This document shows positions 1 to 12,786 of a DNA stretch of 64,000 nt, one piece after another. The translations under genes were made by a program, and so were the position numbers. The stretch spans positions 10,705,001-10,769,000 of the forward strand of contig NZ_CP117866.1 in NCBI RefSeq assembly GCF_028736035.1. The letters are read 5' to 3'. Positions within the stretch are counted from its first letter, which is position 1; the number at the start of each line of letters is the position of its first letter. This DNA is from Streptomyces sp. T12. GTDB lineage: Bacteria; Actinomycetota; Actinomycetes; Streptomycetales; Streptomycetaceae. The notes below the pieces were generated by a model. That model did no database searches. It was given only the letters and a program-made list of their open reading frames with translations, and was not told the origin of the DNA.

Positions 1-263
1 CTCATCAGCTCGCCCGCCGTGACCCCGCCCGCCTTGGCCCGCTCCGAGAGATCGCCCTCTTCGGTGTCCCGGAACTCCTCCTTGGGCAGCAGATCCGCCT
101 CGGAGACCACACCGATGACCCGGCCCTCGCCCTCCAGCACGGGCAGTGCGCTGACCTTCCACTGGTCGATCAGCTCGACGATCTCCTTGAAGGGCGCGTC
201 CCTCCCCACGGCGATGACGGTGTGTGTCATCACATCGCTCACGGTGTGCGGATATTCAGGCAT
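1..263 (-). CDS. CBS-domain protein (3' part outside window)
   Basis: The first ~87 residues of a CBS-pair protein are visible, starting at the ATG whose complement is 261-263 and running off the left edge. The N-terminus has the pattern of a first CBS motif: TVSDVMTHTVIAVG, then FKEIVELIDQWKVSALPVLEGEGRV, then VIGVVSEADLL. CBS pairs bind adenine nucleotides or act as regulatory modules. It lies about 8 bp after the hydrogenase large-subunit gene in the same direction and is probably the last visible gene of that operon. Short CBS proteins commonly accompany universal stress proteins in actinobacterial hypoxia regulons, which fits this neighbourhood. Ligand and target cannot be told from the sequence. 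Confidence 0.85.
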   Translation of the reverse strand, partial: MPEYPHTVSDVMTHTVIAVGRDAPFKEIVELIDQWKVSALPVLEGEGRVIGVVSEADLLPKEEFRDTEEGDLSERAKAGGVTAGELM

Positions 264-1641
264 GGCAGTCTCCCGGTGTGTCTCCCGATGTGTCTCTTGA
301 GGCGTCTCCCGAAGTACGGACGACCGTCAGGTCGAGGAAGTGGGTGGAGCAGGAGATGCAGGGGTCGTGATTGCGGATCGCCCGCTCGCACAGGGCTGTC
401 AACTCGCCGTCGTCCGGGTCGCCCTCGCCGATCGCCCGCTGGGCCAGCCGCCGCAGGTCGTCCTCGATCGCGCCCTGGTTCTGCGCGGTGGGCGGCACCA
501 GCACCGCGCTGGTGACGATGCCGTCGGCGTCGATTTCGTAGCGGTGGTAGAGCACTCCACGCGGCGCCTCGGTGGCACCGTGCCCGACGCCCGCGACCGG
601 GGGCACCTCCGTGTACGGACGCGCGGGCGGCTCGTACGCCTCGATGATCCGCAGCGCCTCTCCGACGGCGTACACCGTCTCCACGGCCCGCACCAGGATC
701 GACCGGAAGGGATTGCGGCACACGGACCCCTCGCGCGGATCGCCGAGCCCGGCCTCCACGGCCGCCTGCAGTGCCACCGGAGACAGCCGAGCGCCACTGA
801 TCGCGAACCGGGCGAGCGAGCCGGTGAGATGGAGCCGGCCGTCGAGCCGGGAGTGCAGCGCTGTGGAGTGCGGCATATGGGTCTCGGCGACGTGCTCGGT
901 GAAGTCTCGTACGGGGAAGGAGCCCGTGGTCCCATCGGCCCGCAGGACCGTAGGCGTCCCGCTCTCGATGGCGTACGTGTCCGGCTCGGCCAGTGCCAGC
1001 AGGTCGGCCTCGACCCGGGCGTCGGGGAACTCGAAGCCGGCGACCCAGCGCACGGTGTTCCACGCGTCGTCGAGGGCCTGCCTCAACTCCTCGGTGACCG
1101 GCCGGAGTTCGTCACGCGTCGGCACCCGGTGGAAGCCGCCGAGGCGGACGTTCACGGGATGCACCGCCCGCCCCCCGAGCAGCTCCATCAGCGAGTTGCC
1201 CGCCTTCTTCAGCCGGAGCCCCCGCTCGACCTCGGCCCGGTGCGTACGGGCCAGTTCGATCGCGCTCGCGCGGCCCAGGAAGTCCGGGGCGTGCAGCAGG
1301 TAGATGTGCAGCGCCTGGCTCTCGATCCACTCGCCGCAGTACAGCAGCCGGCGCAGAGCACGGATCGCCGGATCGACGCTCACTGCGCACGCGTCCTCGA
1401 TCGCCGCGCACGCGCTCATCTGGTAGGCCACCGGGCAGATCCCGCACACCCGGGCCGTGATGTCCGGCGGCTCTGTGTACGAACGGCCGCGCAGGAACGC
1501 CTCGAAGAACCGGGGAGGTTCGTAGATGTTCAGCTGTGCGTCGGTGACCGTGCCGTCGTGGACGTGCAGGCGCAGCGCGCCCTCGCCCTCGACCCGGGAC
1601 AGCGAGCCGACGTGCAGCAGACGGGAACCGCGGTGCGTCAC
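256..1641 (-). CDS. [NiFe] hydrogenase large (alpha) subunit, group 3-like
   Basis: 461 residues from a GTG start that overlaps the small-subunit stop (GTGA). It should carry the NiFe(CN)2CO active site and oxidise or produce H2. Both nickel-binding motifs are intact: RVCGIC at residues 64-69 (Cys66, Cys69) and DPCISCSTH at 426-434 (Cys428, Cys431, His434). A 27-residue tail follows His434, as expected of a precursor cleaved by the endopeptidase encoded upstream. The tail is rich in repeated SGD/TSGD. Subunit composition (FAD/NAD(P) subunit, 4Fe-4S subunit, small and large subunits) matches cytosolic NAD(P)-linked sulfhydrogenase-type group 3b enzymes; the group assignment is by gene order and motifs only. 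Confidence 0.93.
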   Translation of the reverse strand: MTHRGSRLLHVGSLSRVEGEGALRLHVHDGTVTDAQLNIYEPPRFFEAFLRGRSYTEPPDITARVCGICPVAYQMSACAAIEDACAVSVDPAIRALRRLLYCGEWIESQALHIYLLHAPDFLGRASAIELARTHRAEVERGLRLKKAGNSLMELLGGRAVHPVNVRLGGFHRVPTRDELRPVTEELRQALDDAWNTVRWVAGFEFPDARVEADLLALAEPDTYAIESGTPTVLRADGTTGSFPVRDFTEHVAETHMPHSTALHSRLDGRLHLTGSLARFAISGARLSPVALQAAVEAGLGDPREGSVCRNPFRSILVRAVETVYAVGEALRIIEAYEPPARPYTEVPPVAGVGHGATEAPRGVLYHRYEIDADGIVTSAVLVPPTAQNQGAIEDDLRRLAQRAIGEGDPDDGELTALCERAIRNHDPCISCSTHFLDLTVVRTSGDASRDTSGDTPGDCHA

Positions 1642-2399
1642 TTGGCCGACTCCTTCTCGAACTTCTCGAACGCGGCGGCGTTGAAGGTGTGCAGGAACCG
1701 TTCCACGGCGGCGTCGTCGAGGCCGTCGCGGCGCAGCAGCGGGATCAGCGCGGGCAGGTTCACCGACCCGGACGGCCCGAAGCAGCCGAAGCAGCCGCGG
1801 TGATACGCCGGGCACAGCGCCCCGCACCCGGCGTGCGTGACCGGGCCCAGGCAGGGGGTGCCGTGGGCGACGGTGACGCAGACGGTGCCACGCCGCTTGC
1901 ACTCGAAGCACACGCTGTGGTCCGGGATGTCCGGCTTGCGGCCGGAGAGGAACGCGGTGATCACCTCGATGAGCTGACGCCTGTCGATCGGACAGCCGCG
2001 CAGCTCGAAGTCGACGTCCACATGCGCCGACACGGGCGTGGAGGTGGCCAGCGTCTCGACGTACTCGGGGTGCGCGTACACCACACGCCGGTACTCGTCG
2101 ACGTCCGCGAAGTTCCTGAGCGCCTGAATGCCCCCGGCGGTCGCGCACGCCCCGATGGTCACCAGGTGGCGCGAGGCCGCCCGGATCGCGCGGACCCGCT
2201 CGGCGTCCTCGGCCGTGGTGACGGAGCCCTCGACCAGGGACAGGTCGTACGGTCCGGGTTCCACCGCGCTGGACGCCTCCAGGAAGTGCGCGATCTCCAC
2301 CTCGCCCGCCAGTGCCAGGAGTTCGTCCTCGCAGTCCAGCAGGGTGAGCTGGCAGCCGTCGCAGGAGGCCAACTTGAACACGGCGAGTGTGGGTGCCAT
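1638..2399 (-). CDS. [NiFe] hydrogenase small (delta) subunit
   Basis: 253 residues. This is the electron-transfer subunit that carries the FeS clusters next to the NiFe subunit. The proximal-cluster motif is at the N-terminus (CDGC, Cys13 and Cys16), followed by GACATAGG near residue 115, CPID, a CFECKRRG stretch and a C-terminal [21 protein letters not shown] cysteine cluster. No twin-arginine signal is present, so the enzyme should be cytoplasmic, as in group 3 hydrogenases. The gene is separated by one base from the gamma-subunit stop and overlaps the large-subunit start by 4 bp, so translation is likely coupled. Confidence 0.92.
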   Translation of the reverse strand: MAPTLAVFKLASCDGCQLTLLDCEDELLALAGEVEIAHFLEASSAVEPGPYDLSLVEGSVTTAEDAERVRAIRAASRHLVTIGACATAGGIQALRNFADVDEYRRVVYAHPEYVETLATSTPVSAHVDVDFELRGCPIDRRQLIEVITAFLSGRKPDIPDHSVCFECKRRGTVCVTVAHGTPCLGPVTHAGCGALCPAYHRGCFGCFGPSGSVNLPALIPLLRRDGLDDAAVERFLHTFNAAAFEKFEKESAK

Positions 2400-2400
2400 C

Positions 2401-3207
2401 TCACAACTCCCTTACGGACAGCAGCGGTTCGGCGCGCTCCCAGTCCACGACGGGGCCCACTTGGCACAGCAGCAGCGGTCCGAGCTGGCAGTGCCCGCAG
2501 TGCCCTGTCGCGCAGCGCATGTTCCGTTCCAGCGAGACACGGACACGGTCGCCGGGGACACCGCGCTGGGCGAGTTCGCGGGCGGTGGCCCGGATCATCG
2601 GCTCGGGCCCGCAGACGAACGCCCAGGTGCGGTCCGGGTCGAAGTACGCCCGCCCCAGCAGCTGGGTGACCATGCCGACGTCGCCGCGCCAGTCGGCGTC
2701 GGGCTGGTCGACCGTCACTCCGGTGAACGCCGTGGGCCAGCTCTCGATCTCCTGCCGGGCGATCACGTCGCCCGGGGTACGTGCCCCGACCAGGACGTTG
2801 ACGCGGCGGTAGGCCTCCGGCCCGGCCAGCGCGCTGAGGATCAGCGGCCGCAGCGGGGCAAGGCCGATGCCGCCGGCCACGACCAGCACGTCACACTCGC
2901 GCGCCCGCTCCAGCTCCCAGGTGTTGCCGTACGGGCCACTCAGCCCGACGACATCGCCGACCCGCGCCGAGCACAGCCCGTCGGAGACCGCGCCCACCGA
3001 GCGGATCGTGTGTGCCAGTCCGCCCGTGGCCTGCACGGAACTCACCGAGACGGGGATCTCGCCCCGGCCGAAGGAGTGCACCATCGCGAATTGCCCCGGC
3101 GCGAAGTCGGGCAGCGCCGCGCCGACCGGTTCGAGGTGCAGCGTGACCGTGTCCGCGGTCTCCGGCCGGCGGGCGACCACGCGATGGGGGACCGGTACGG
3201 CGGTCAT
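2401..3207 (-). CDS. Hydrogenase gamma subunit, FAD/NAD(P)-binding ferredoxin-reductase type
   Basis: 268 residues. It links the hydrogenase FeS chain to NAD(P)H. The ferredoxin-reductase fold is visible: FAD region [22 protein letters not shown], a nucleotide-binding [14 protein letters not shown] loop, the CGPEPM motif near the C-terminal third, and a final cysteine cluster [17 protein letters not shown] that should bind a [2Fe-2S] centre as in dihydroorotate-dehydrogenase electron-transfer and sulfhydrogenase gamma subunits. It overlaps the upstream cyclic-nucleotide-binding gene by 4 bp (ATGA). Confidence 0.92.
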   Translation of the reverse strand: MTAVPVPHRVVARRPETADTVTLHLEPVGAALPDFAPGQFAMVHSFGRGEIPVSVSSVQATGGLAHTIRSVGAVSDGLCSARVGDVVGLSGPYGNTWELERARECDVLVVAGGIGLAPLRPLILSALAGPEAYRRVNVLVGARTPGDVIARQEIESWPTAFTGVTVDQPDADWRGDVGMVTQLLGRAYFDPDRTWAFVCGPEPMIRATARELAQRGVPGDRVRVSLERNMRCATGHCGHCQLGPLLLCQVGPVVDWERAEPLLSVREL

Positions 3208-3667
3208 CGTGGTTCCTTCGTCTCATGGATCCCGTACAGGTCGACAAGCCGGGCGCGGGCCGCGTTCAGCCGGTGCGCCAGCACGCGGCCGACCCAGTGC
3301 TCGACGGCCCGCCCGAACTCGGGATCGTTCAGGCACATCAATCGGACGGCGACGGCGTCGAACTCGTGGGCCCTGAGCGGGGTCAGGGCCTCGGCGCCCA
3401 GCTGCCACACGAACGGCTCGTACAGCCAGGACCAGCCGACGAGGTCGCCGACGCCGAGCGTCTCGATGACCGGCGGCCGGCGGCCTGGCACATGCATGTC
3501 GAGCGCGGCGGTGCCGTCCCGGATGATCCAGAAGTTGTTGGCGTGGCCGCCCTCCTCGAACAGGCGGGCGCCCTGCGGGAAGTGGGTCTCGCGGCCGACG
3601 CGGAGCAGCCGCTCGCGGTGCTCGACGGGCAGAGCGTGGTTCATGCGCAGGTCCAGCGAGGGAGGCA

Positions 3668-3668
<1 letters not shown>
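3204..3668 (-). CDS. Cyclic-nucleotide-binding-domain (Crp/Fnr sensor fold) protein in the hydrogenase operon
   Basis: 154 residues, started at the ATG that overlaps the preceding stop (ATGA). A single cNMP-binding beta-roll is recognisable: [26 protein letters not shown], then [16 protein letters not shown]. No DNA-binding helix-turn-helix follows, so this is not a full Crp/Fnr regulator. It sits between beta and gamma subunit genes with overlaps on both sides, so it is made in step with the hydrogenase. It may be a regulatory or assembly subunit that gates electron flow; that role is inference. Similar free-standing sensor domains are known in hydrogenase and dormancy operons. Confidence 0.82.
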
Positions 3669-4822
<1,154 letters not shown>

Positions 4823-4902
4823 GAGGTCCTCCTCGTCGGGCGGCTCCGTGCTCCTCCACCGCCAGGTTCCGACTGCGAGGGGTGCTTGCGGCAGGGGCTG
4901 AT

Positions 4903-4932
4903 CGGCCCTCTTGACGGGCCGACCGGGTCCCT
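4903..4932. promoter_or_regulatory. Inverted repeat resembling a DevR/OsdR box upstream of the hydrogenase beta gene
   Basis: The region reads TCGGCCC, a 7-bp spacer TCTTGAC, then GGGCCGA, and continues CCGGGTCC. The perfect 7-bp arms sit in the ~180-bp gap between hypC and the beta-subunit gene and share the GGGCCGA core with the sites at 8102 and 9081. From memory, Streptomyces OsdR (DevR-like) boxes contain GGGCCG..CGGCCC; assignment to that regulator is inference. Confidence 0.4.
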
Positions 4933-5006
4933 CGGCGGAGCCGTACGAGGAAGGCCGACCGACGGGCTCGCCAGCCCGCGGGTTCTCGGACAGAGCGTGC
5001 CGACGG

Positions 5007-5264
5007 TCAGGGCAGCGGCTCGCCCAGCTCGCCCTCCACCGCGCCCGCCATCGCCCGCAGCACCTCGAGCGTCCGCTGCGCCTCCGCCTCGTCGACCTGG
5101 GTGATCGCGAAGCCGACATGCACGATGACGTACGACCCGACGCGCGCCTCGGGTGTGCAGCTCAGGCAGACCTCTCGCCGGATGCCGCCGAAGTCGACGG
5201 TTGCCATGCGCAGACCGGTGTCGTCGTGGATCTCCACGACCCGGCCGGGGATGCCCAGGCACAT
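5007..5264 (-). CDS. hypC: [NiFe] hydrogenase maturation chaperone HypC
   Basis: 85 residues with the diagnostic N-terminus MCLGIPGRVVEI, whose Cys2 is exposed after Met removal and holds the Fe(CN)2CO unit. The length is normal for the HypC/HupF family. It acts with HypD to deliver the iron centre to the large-subunit precursor. It follows hypF by 6 bp in the same direction. hypD, hypE, hypA and hypB are not visible in this window and must be supplied elsewhere if the enzyme is functional. Confidence 0.95.
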   Translation of the reverse strand: MCLGIPGRVVEIHDDTGLRMATVDFGGIRREVCLSCTPEARVGSYVIVHVGFAITQVDEAEAQRTLEVLRAMAGAVEGELGEPLP

Positions 5265-5270
5265 ACGCGT

Positions 5271-7562
5271 TCACCTCTCCCCGGCCAGCCGCGCGGCCGC
5301 GACCGCCGCCTGGCCGTAGCTGATGCCGCCGTCCCCGACCGGGACCTGACCGCCGACCAGCACGCGCAGCCCCTGCGCGTGCAGCCGGCGCTTCACCTCG
5401 GTCAGCAGCCGCCGGTTGACGAAGCAGCCACCACCCAGGCACACCGTACGCGGGGCACCTTCGGCGACGGCCCGCGCCACGAGATCGGCGGTGGCGATCG
5501 CGAGCGTCGAATGGAAGGCCGCCGCCAGCAGGCCCACAGGCTCCCGGTCGTGCTGCCGCTGCAGGAGATCGGCCAGGGTCGGCGCGGAGTCGTACACCCA
5601 CAGGCCCTGGGCCCGTACGACGCGATGGGCGAGGGGGACGGCATGCTCTTCGCCCGCCGCCGCTTCGAGCCGGACGGCCGCCTCGCCCTCGTAGCTGACC
5701 TGGTCGGCGAGGCCGAGCAGCGCGGCCACCGCGTCGAACAACCGTCCCGCGCTGGACGCCCGCGGGCAGTTGACGTCTCTCGCGATCATGGCGCGCACGG
5801 TGGCGGCCTCGGCCGGGTCGAGCCGATCGGTGAAGGCTCGTGTGAGCCAGGGATACGGGCGCGGGGAGCCCAGTGCTTCGCAGCCCAGCAGATGGCCGAG
5901 GGCCGTACGGGAGGGATGGCGTACCGCCGCGTCGCCGCCGGGCAGGGGCGCCGTGGCGAACCTGCCCACGCGGCGGTAGCCGCATCGATCGGCGACGAGG
6001 ATCTCGCCGCCCCACAGTGTGCCGTCGTCGCCCAGCCCCAGCCCGTCGTAGGCGACCCCGAGGAACCGGCCCCGCACCCCGTGCTCGGCCGCACAGGCGG
6101 CCACGTGCGCATGATGGTGCTGCACCGGGATCCGGCGCAGCGGCTGTTCCATGGCCCACTGTGTGGAGAGATAGCCGGGGTGCAGGTCGTGAGCGAGGAC
6201 GGCGGGCTCGATGCCGGTGAGCTCCTTGAGGTGCGCATACGACGCCGTGAACGCGTCGTACGTCGGCAGATCGGCCAGGTCTCCGGTGTGCGGCCCGATG
6301 TGGGCCCTGCCGTCGGCGGCCAGGGTGAACGTGTGCTTCAACTGGGCGCCGGCCCCGGCCACCGGCTGCCGGACAGCCAGCGGCAGCGGGGCGGGAGCGA
6401 GCCCGCGCGCCCGGCGGACGGTGATCCGGGTCCGCCCGGTGAACTGCACCACGGAGTCGTCGTACCGGGAGCGGATGGGCCGGTCATGGGTGAGGAAGCC
6501 ATCCGCCACGCCGACCAGGGCGGCCCGGGCCTTCTCGTCGTCGATGGCGATCGGCTCGTCACTGAGGTTGCCGCTGGTGACCACGAGCGGACGGGCCAGC
6601 GAGTCGAGGAGGAGGTGGTGCAGGCCGGTGGTGGGCAGGAACAGTCCGACCCGGGGCAGGCCGGGGTGGACTTCGGGAGCGAGCGGAGCCGTTCGACCCC
6701 GCCCCCGGCGCCTGCTGAGCAGCACCACGGGACGCTCCGGAGCAGCCAGCGCCTGGCGTTCGCCGGCACTGATCTGCGCCAGCCGCGCGGCGGCCGCGAT
6801 GTCCCGGACCATCACCGCGAACGGTTTCGCCCCGCGCCGCTTACGGCGCCGCAGCTCCGCCACGACCACCGGATCGCCCGCATCGCACACCAGTTGATAG
6901 CCGCCCAGCCCCTTCAGCGCGACGATCCCGCCCTCGTCGACCGACTTCACCGCCGCCCGCAGCGCTTCTTCGCCGCGCAGCTTCTCCCAGGCCAGCGTTG
7001 GTCCGCACAGCGGGCAGGCGACGGGTTCGGCGTGGAAGCGCCGGTCGCCGGGGTCGGCGTACTCGGCGGCGCATGCGGTGCACAGCGGGAAGCGGCGCAT
7101 GGTCGTGCGGATCCGGTCGTACGGCAGGCTCTCGATGATCGTGGCGCGGGGGCCGCAGTCCGTGCAGTTGATGAACGGGTAGCGGTAGCGGCGGTCGCGT
7201 GGGTCGCGCAGTTCGCTGAGGCACGCGTCGCAGATCGCCGCGTCGGGCGGGATCTCGCGGGGTGCCGCGTCGGAGTCGCCGGGGGCGCTGAGCCGTACCT
7301 GGAACCCGGTGTCGTGCATCGCCTGGCGTGCACTGTCTGTCAACTGGACGCGGCGCACCCGCGCGAGGGCCGGGGCGTCGGTGCTCAGCCGGGCGGCGAA
7401 CTGCTCGATGGCCCGCGTCGGTCCGGCGACCTCGCCCTCCACATGCCCGTTGACGTTGGCCACCCAGCCGTCCAGGCCGAGCGCGGCCGCGGTGCGGTAG
7501 ACGAAGGGCCGGAAGCCGACCCCCTGGACGATGCCCTCGACGTGGAAGCGGCGCACGGTCAT
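5271..7562 (-). CDS. hypF: Carbamoyltransferase HypF
   Basis: 763 residues, the usual HypF length. HypF makes the carbamoyl-AMP/thiocarboxamide precursor of the cyanide ligands of the NiFe site. Domains in order: an acylphosphatase-like N-terminus (VEGIVQGVGFRPFVY, residues ~8-22), two zinc fingers (CDACLSEL and CTDCGPR, then CTACAAEYADPGDRRFHAEP and CPLCGP, ~105-190), a YrdC-like domain (GGIVALKGLGGYQLVCDA), and a Kae1-like domain with VQHHHAHVAAC and GVAYDGLGLGDDGTLWGGE. It overlaps the upstream protease gene by 4 bp and precedes hypC by 6 bp. Confidence 0.95.
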   Translation of the reverse strand: MTVRRFHVEGIVQGVGFRPFVYRTAAALGLDGWVANVNGHVEGEVAGPTRAIEQFAARLSTDAPALARVRRVQLTDSARQAMHDTGFQVRLSAPGDSDAAPREIPPDAAICDACLSELRDPRDRRYRYPFINCTDCGPRATIIESLPYDRIRTTMRRFPLCTACAAEYADPGDRRFHAEPVACPLCGPTLAWEKLRGEEALRAAVKSVDEGGIVALKGLGGYQLVCDAGDPVVVAELRRRKRRGAKPFAVMVRDIAAAARLAQISAGERQALAAPERPVVLLSRRRGRGRTAPLAPEVHPGLPRVGLFLPTTGLHHLLLDSLARPLVVTSGNLSDEPIAIDDEKARAALVGVADGFLTHDRPIRSRYDDSVVQFTGRTRITVRRARGLAPAPLPLAVRQPVAGAGAQLKHTFTLAADGRAHIGPHTGDLADLPTYDAFTASYAHLKELTGIEPAVLAHDLHPGYLSTQWAMEQPLRRIPVQHHHAHVAACAAEHGVRGRFLGVAYDGLGLGDDGTLWGGEILVADRCGYRRVGRFATAPLPGGDAAVRHPSRTALGHLLGCEALGSPRPYPWLTRAFTDRLDPAEAATVRAMIARDVNCPRASSAGRLFDAVAALLGLADQVSYEGEAAVRLEAAAGEEHAVPLAHRVVRAQGLWVYDSAPTLADLLQRQHDREPVGLLAAAFHSTLAIATADLVARAVAEGAPRTVCLGGGCFVNRRLLTEVKRRLHAQGLRVLVGGQVPVGDGGISYGQAAVAAARLAGER

Positions 7563-8065
7563 GCCGGCCTCCCTGCTGCCGTGCCCCGGTGGCGTGCGAT
7601 CTCGTCCTCGACAGCCTTCACGAGGGGTTCCACCGCGCCTGCGACGGCGGGGGACAGACCGGTGCCCAGCTCGCTCTCGGCGCCCTCGACGGCGTACACG
7701 ACCAGCCGCTCGGGCAGCAGGCCCAGCACCCGGGCCAGCTCGACGGCCTCACCCAGCCCCAGCCCGTGGGAACTCGTGGTCGCGGGTTGTGCGAGGAGCC
7801 CGGCGTCGAGTTCGATGCGATGCACCCGGCCGGGCGTGCCCGGGTGGGCGTGGGCCGCGTCGACGACGACCGCGAGGCGGGCGCCCTCCCACAGCCCGAT
7901 CAGCCGCCCCGGTTCGCCGTCGCAGGTCGCGAGGCCGACGTCCGGCGGCAACGGCCGGTCCTCGGCCCGCTCGCGCAGCCGGGCGAGCACGGCCCAGCCC
8001 ACACCGTCGTCGCGCCGGAACTCGTTCCCGACGCCGATGACGGTGATCCGACCGCGGCTTTGCAT
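7559..8065 (-). CDS. Hydrogenase maturation endopeptidase (HyaD/HycI family)
   Basis: 168 residues from the ATG at 8065. It should clip the C-terminal tail of the large subunit after nickel insertion. The N-terminus ITVIGVGNEFRRDDGVGWAV carries the family's GxGNxxxxDDGxG motif with the nickel-contacting acidic residue; VVVDAAHAHPGTPG supplies the second conserved region and SSHGLGLGEAVEL the conserved His segment. The start is uncertain: an in-frame ATG at 8122 has a better GGGAGGG site, but using it would put the DevR-like palindrome at 8102-8115 inside the gene. It overlaps hypF by 4 bp and is the first gene of the leftward hydrogenase operon. Confidence 0.9.
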   Translation of the reverse strand: MQSRGRITVIGVGNEFRRDDGVGWAVLARLRERAEDRPLPPDVGLATCDGEPGRLIGLWEGARLAVVVDAAHAHPGTPGRVHRIELDAGLLAQPATTSSHGLGLGEAVELARVLGLLPERLVVYAVEGAESELGTGLSPAVAGAVEPLVKAVEDEIARHRGTAAGRPA

Positions 8066-8101
8066 GCCCCCACGGTGGGCCGCGACCGCTGGGCGCCGCA
8101 T

Positions 8102-8115
8102 GGGCCGAACGACCC
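8102..8115. promoter_or_regulatory. DevR/OsdR-like palindrome at the head of the hydrogenase operon
   Basis: GGGCCGAACGACCC sits 37 bp upstream of the ATG at 8065 and differs at few positions from GGGCCGAACGGACC at 9081-9094. The near-palindromic shape and the setting (hydrogenase, universal stress proteins, PPDK) match the dormancy-regulator boxes described for Streptomyces. The regulator gene itself is not in the window. Confidence 0.45.
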
Positions 8116-8179
8116 CGGTCATGGGGCCGACCCTCCCCGGCGGTCGCCCGCCCTGCCGGGGCCGAGAACCCGTCGCGCG

Positions 8180-9004
8180 CTATCCCGGCACGACCGCGAC
8201 CGGGCAACTGGCGTGCTGCAGCAGCGCCAGCGCCGTACGGCCCGACCGGCGGCCGACCACCACCAGACCGGAGTTCGCGCCGGCATGGGCGAGCGCCACC
8301 TCCGGGGCGAGCAGGACGACATCCTCCAGCACGTCCACCTCCGGATACTTGCCGCACCACGGACGCAACGCGTCCGACAGCCGCTGCACCTCGTCGTCCT
8401 CCCAGGTGGCTCGGTCCTCCTCCAGCGCGGGGAAGGGCCGCTCCGCCGCCTGCGCGGGCAGCGTCCAGACATGAACGGCGTGCAGCCGCGCGCCGCGCAA
8501 CCGGGCCGCCTCGAACGCGAGGCCGACGGCACCGTCAGCCGGGTTGCGGGCGTCGATCCCGAGCGTCACGGCGTCGGCGCGGCCGGGCGGCCTCTCGCCG
8601 GAGAGGCTGCCGGGGACCAGCACCACCGGCCGCTCGCAGGCCCGGGCCAGAGCCGTGGCGGTCGAGCCCACGGGGACCCTGGGATGACTGCCCTCGCCGC
8701 GCAGACCGAGCACGAGTAGCTCCGCGTCCCCGGCCACCGTGCGCAGGGCCGCCACCGGATCCCCGGTGAGGTTCAGGCCCTGGGCCCGCAGAGCCGGATG
8801 CCGGTCGGCGAGCTCGGCGACCACGCGGTCCGCCACCGCCTCGGGACGGTACGGCCACTGCTCGGCCGGATCCGGACCGTCCGGCGGCGACACATGCACC
8901 ACCCGCAGAGGCAGTCCACGCGACAGCGCCTCGCGCGCGGCCCAGTCGGCCGCCGCACGGCTGCGTGCCGACCGGTCGACGCCGGTGATGATCACTCGTT
9001 CCAT
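8180..9004 (-). CDS. Universal stress protein (tandem UspA domains)
   Basis: 274 residues in two UspA repeats. The first begins RVIITGVDRSARSRAAADWAAREAL and ends with the ATP-loop-like GLRGEGSHPRVPVGSTATAL. The second begins AVTLGIDARNPADGAVGLAFEAARLRGARLHAVHVW and ends VVVGRRSGRTALALLQHASCPVAVVPG. Start chosen at the ATG at 9004 with GGAAGG upstream. Tandem Usp proteins of this type bind ATP and accompany hypoxia or stationary-phase responses in actinobacteria. It is divergent from the Usp gene at 9186, sharing a 181-bp control region with a DevR-like palindrome. Confidence 0.93.
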   Translation of the reverse strand: MERVIITGVDRSARSRAAADWAAREALSRGLPLRVVHVSPPDGPDPAEQWPYRPEAVADRVVAELADRHPALRAQGLNLTGDPVAALRTVAGDAELLVLGLRGEGSHPRVPVGSTATALARACERPVVLVPGSLSGERPPGRADAVTLGIDARNPADGAVGLAFEAARLRGARLHAVHVWTLPAQAAERPFPALEEDRATWEDDEVQRLSDALRPWCGKYPEVDVLEDVVLLAPEVALAHAGANSGLVVVGRRSGRTALALLQHASCPVAVVPG

Positions 9005-9080
9005 GATGTGCCGCCTTCCGCCGGAGGGGCACCCGGCACCCGGGCACCCCCAGCGTCGCCGCGGAGCCGGTCCGTACGCA

Positions 9081-9094
9081 GGGGCCGAACGGAC
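9081..9094. promoter_or_regulatory. DevR/OsdR-like palindrome between divergent usp genes
   Basis: GGGCCGAACGGACC lies in the 181-bp divergent promoter region, about 77 bp from the left gene start and 92 bp from the right one, so it could control both. It closely matches the site at 8102-8115. The proposed binding protein is inferred from published knowledge of Streptomyces OsdR/DevR. Confidence 0.45.
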
Positions 9095-9185
9095 CTGGAT
9101 CGGAGCCCTGGCGGCCCATACCCGGCGGTGAGCCGCAGGACGACGCTGGCACCGAGGAGCAGACCGACCGCAGGAGGTGCGCGCC

Positions 9186-10088
9186 ATGCTTCCGCCCGTC
9201 ATGGCAGGAGTCGACGGATCCGCCGAGAGCCTTGCCGCCGCCGACTGGGCCGCCCGCGAGGCGATGCGCCGGGATCGGCCGCTGCGGCTGGTGCACGTCT
9301 GGAGCTGGCAGCCCCGCCAGGGGGCAGGTACGTCGGCCACGGCAGCCCAGCGGTATCTGGCCCGGCGCGCCCTGCGCCAGGCGGAGGACCGCGTCCGGCG
9401 TGTGTGCCCCGGCGTCAAACTCGACGACGAGCAGATCGAGGGACCGGCCACCGCCGCCCTGCTGCGCGCCGCCGAGCAGGCCGAGCTGCTGGTACTGGGA
9501 TCACGAGGCCTCAGTGGCTTCACCGGGTTCCTGGTCGGGTCCGTCGCCCTGGGCGTGGTGGCACGGGCCGCCCGCCCGGTCGTCCTCGTCCGTGCGGGCG
9601 AGGAGGCGTCCGACGAGCATCTCCCGGCCGACGACGGCAGCCTGTCCACCCACACCGGCTACCGGGACGTCGTCCTGGGCATCGACCTCGACGACCCCTG
9701 CGACGACGTGATCGAGTTCGCCTTCGAGGCGGCCCGGCTGCGCGGCGCGCGCCTGCATGTCGTGCACGCATGGCAGGCGCAGTCCCCGATCGGGCTCGGC
9801 CCGGGCGATATCGGTCTGGCCGAGGGCCCCGCGCAGGCGGATGAATGGCTCGGCTTCCTGACAGCCGTCCTGAAGGTGTGGCGGGACAAATACCCCGAGG
9901 TCGAGGTCGCCGAGACGGTGACCGAAGGCCGCGCCCAGTCGGTGCTGGTCCGAGCCTCGACCGGGGCGAGCCTGGTCGTGGTCGGCCGCCGTATGACCGA
10001 GCGCCCGACCGGCCCCCGCACCGGGCCCGTCACCCATGCCGCCATCCATCACATCGGCTGCCCCGTGGCCGTCGTCCCCCACGAGTGA
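9186..10088 (+). CDS. Universal stress protein (tandem UspA domains)
   Basis: 300 residues, starting at the ATG 9 bp after a GCAGGAGG ribosome site (the in-frame GTG at 9177 overlaps that site and is less likely). First UspA unit: MAGVDGSAESLAAADWAAREA ending LVLGSRGLSGFTGFLVGSVAL, which carries the G-2x-G-9x-G(S/T) ATP-binding signature. Second unit: VVLGIDLDDPCDDVIEFAFEAARLRGARLHVVHAW ending SLVVVGRRM, then HHIGCPVAVVPHE. It is a paralogue of the divergent gene. The PPDK gene starts 15 bp downstream, so the two are probably co-transcribed. Confidence 0.94.
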   Translation: MLPPVMAGVDGSAESLAAADWAAREAMRRDRPLRLVHVWSWQPRQGAGTSATAAQRYLARRALRQAEDRVRRVCPGVKLDDEQIEGPATAALLRAAEQAELLVLGSRGLSGFTGFLVGSVALGVVARAARPVVLVRAGEEASDEHLPADDGSLSTHTGYRDVVLGIDLDDPCDDVIEFAFEAARLRGARLHVVHAWQAQSPIGLGPGDIGLAEGPAQADEWLGFLTAVLKVWRDKYPEVEVAETVTEGRAQSVLVRASTGASLVVVGRRMTERPTGPRTGPVTHAAIHHIGCPVAVVPHE

Positions 10089-10103
10089 GAGGCCAGAGCC
10101 CTG

Positions 10104-12682
<2,579 letters not shown>

Positions 12683-12786
12683 GGCGCACGGGCGAATGCC
12701 CCGGCAGCGGCGCATTGGGGTGGGCAGCAGGACCGAGTCGGCGCGTGGGAGACCGGCCCGGCCGCGCCGGAGATCCGGCGGGGTCG

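Noticed and set aside
4911..8474. Very long plus-strand open frame of about 1190 codons
   Set aside because: It is antisense to hypC, hypF, the protease and part of the Usp gene, which have clear family motifs; long antisense frames are normal in GC-rich DNA.
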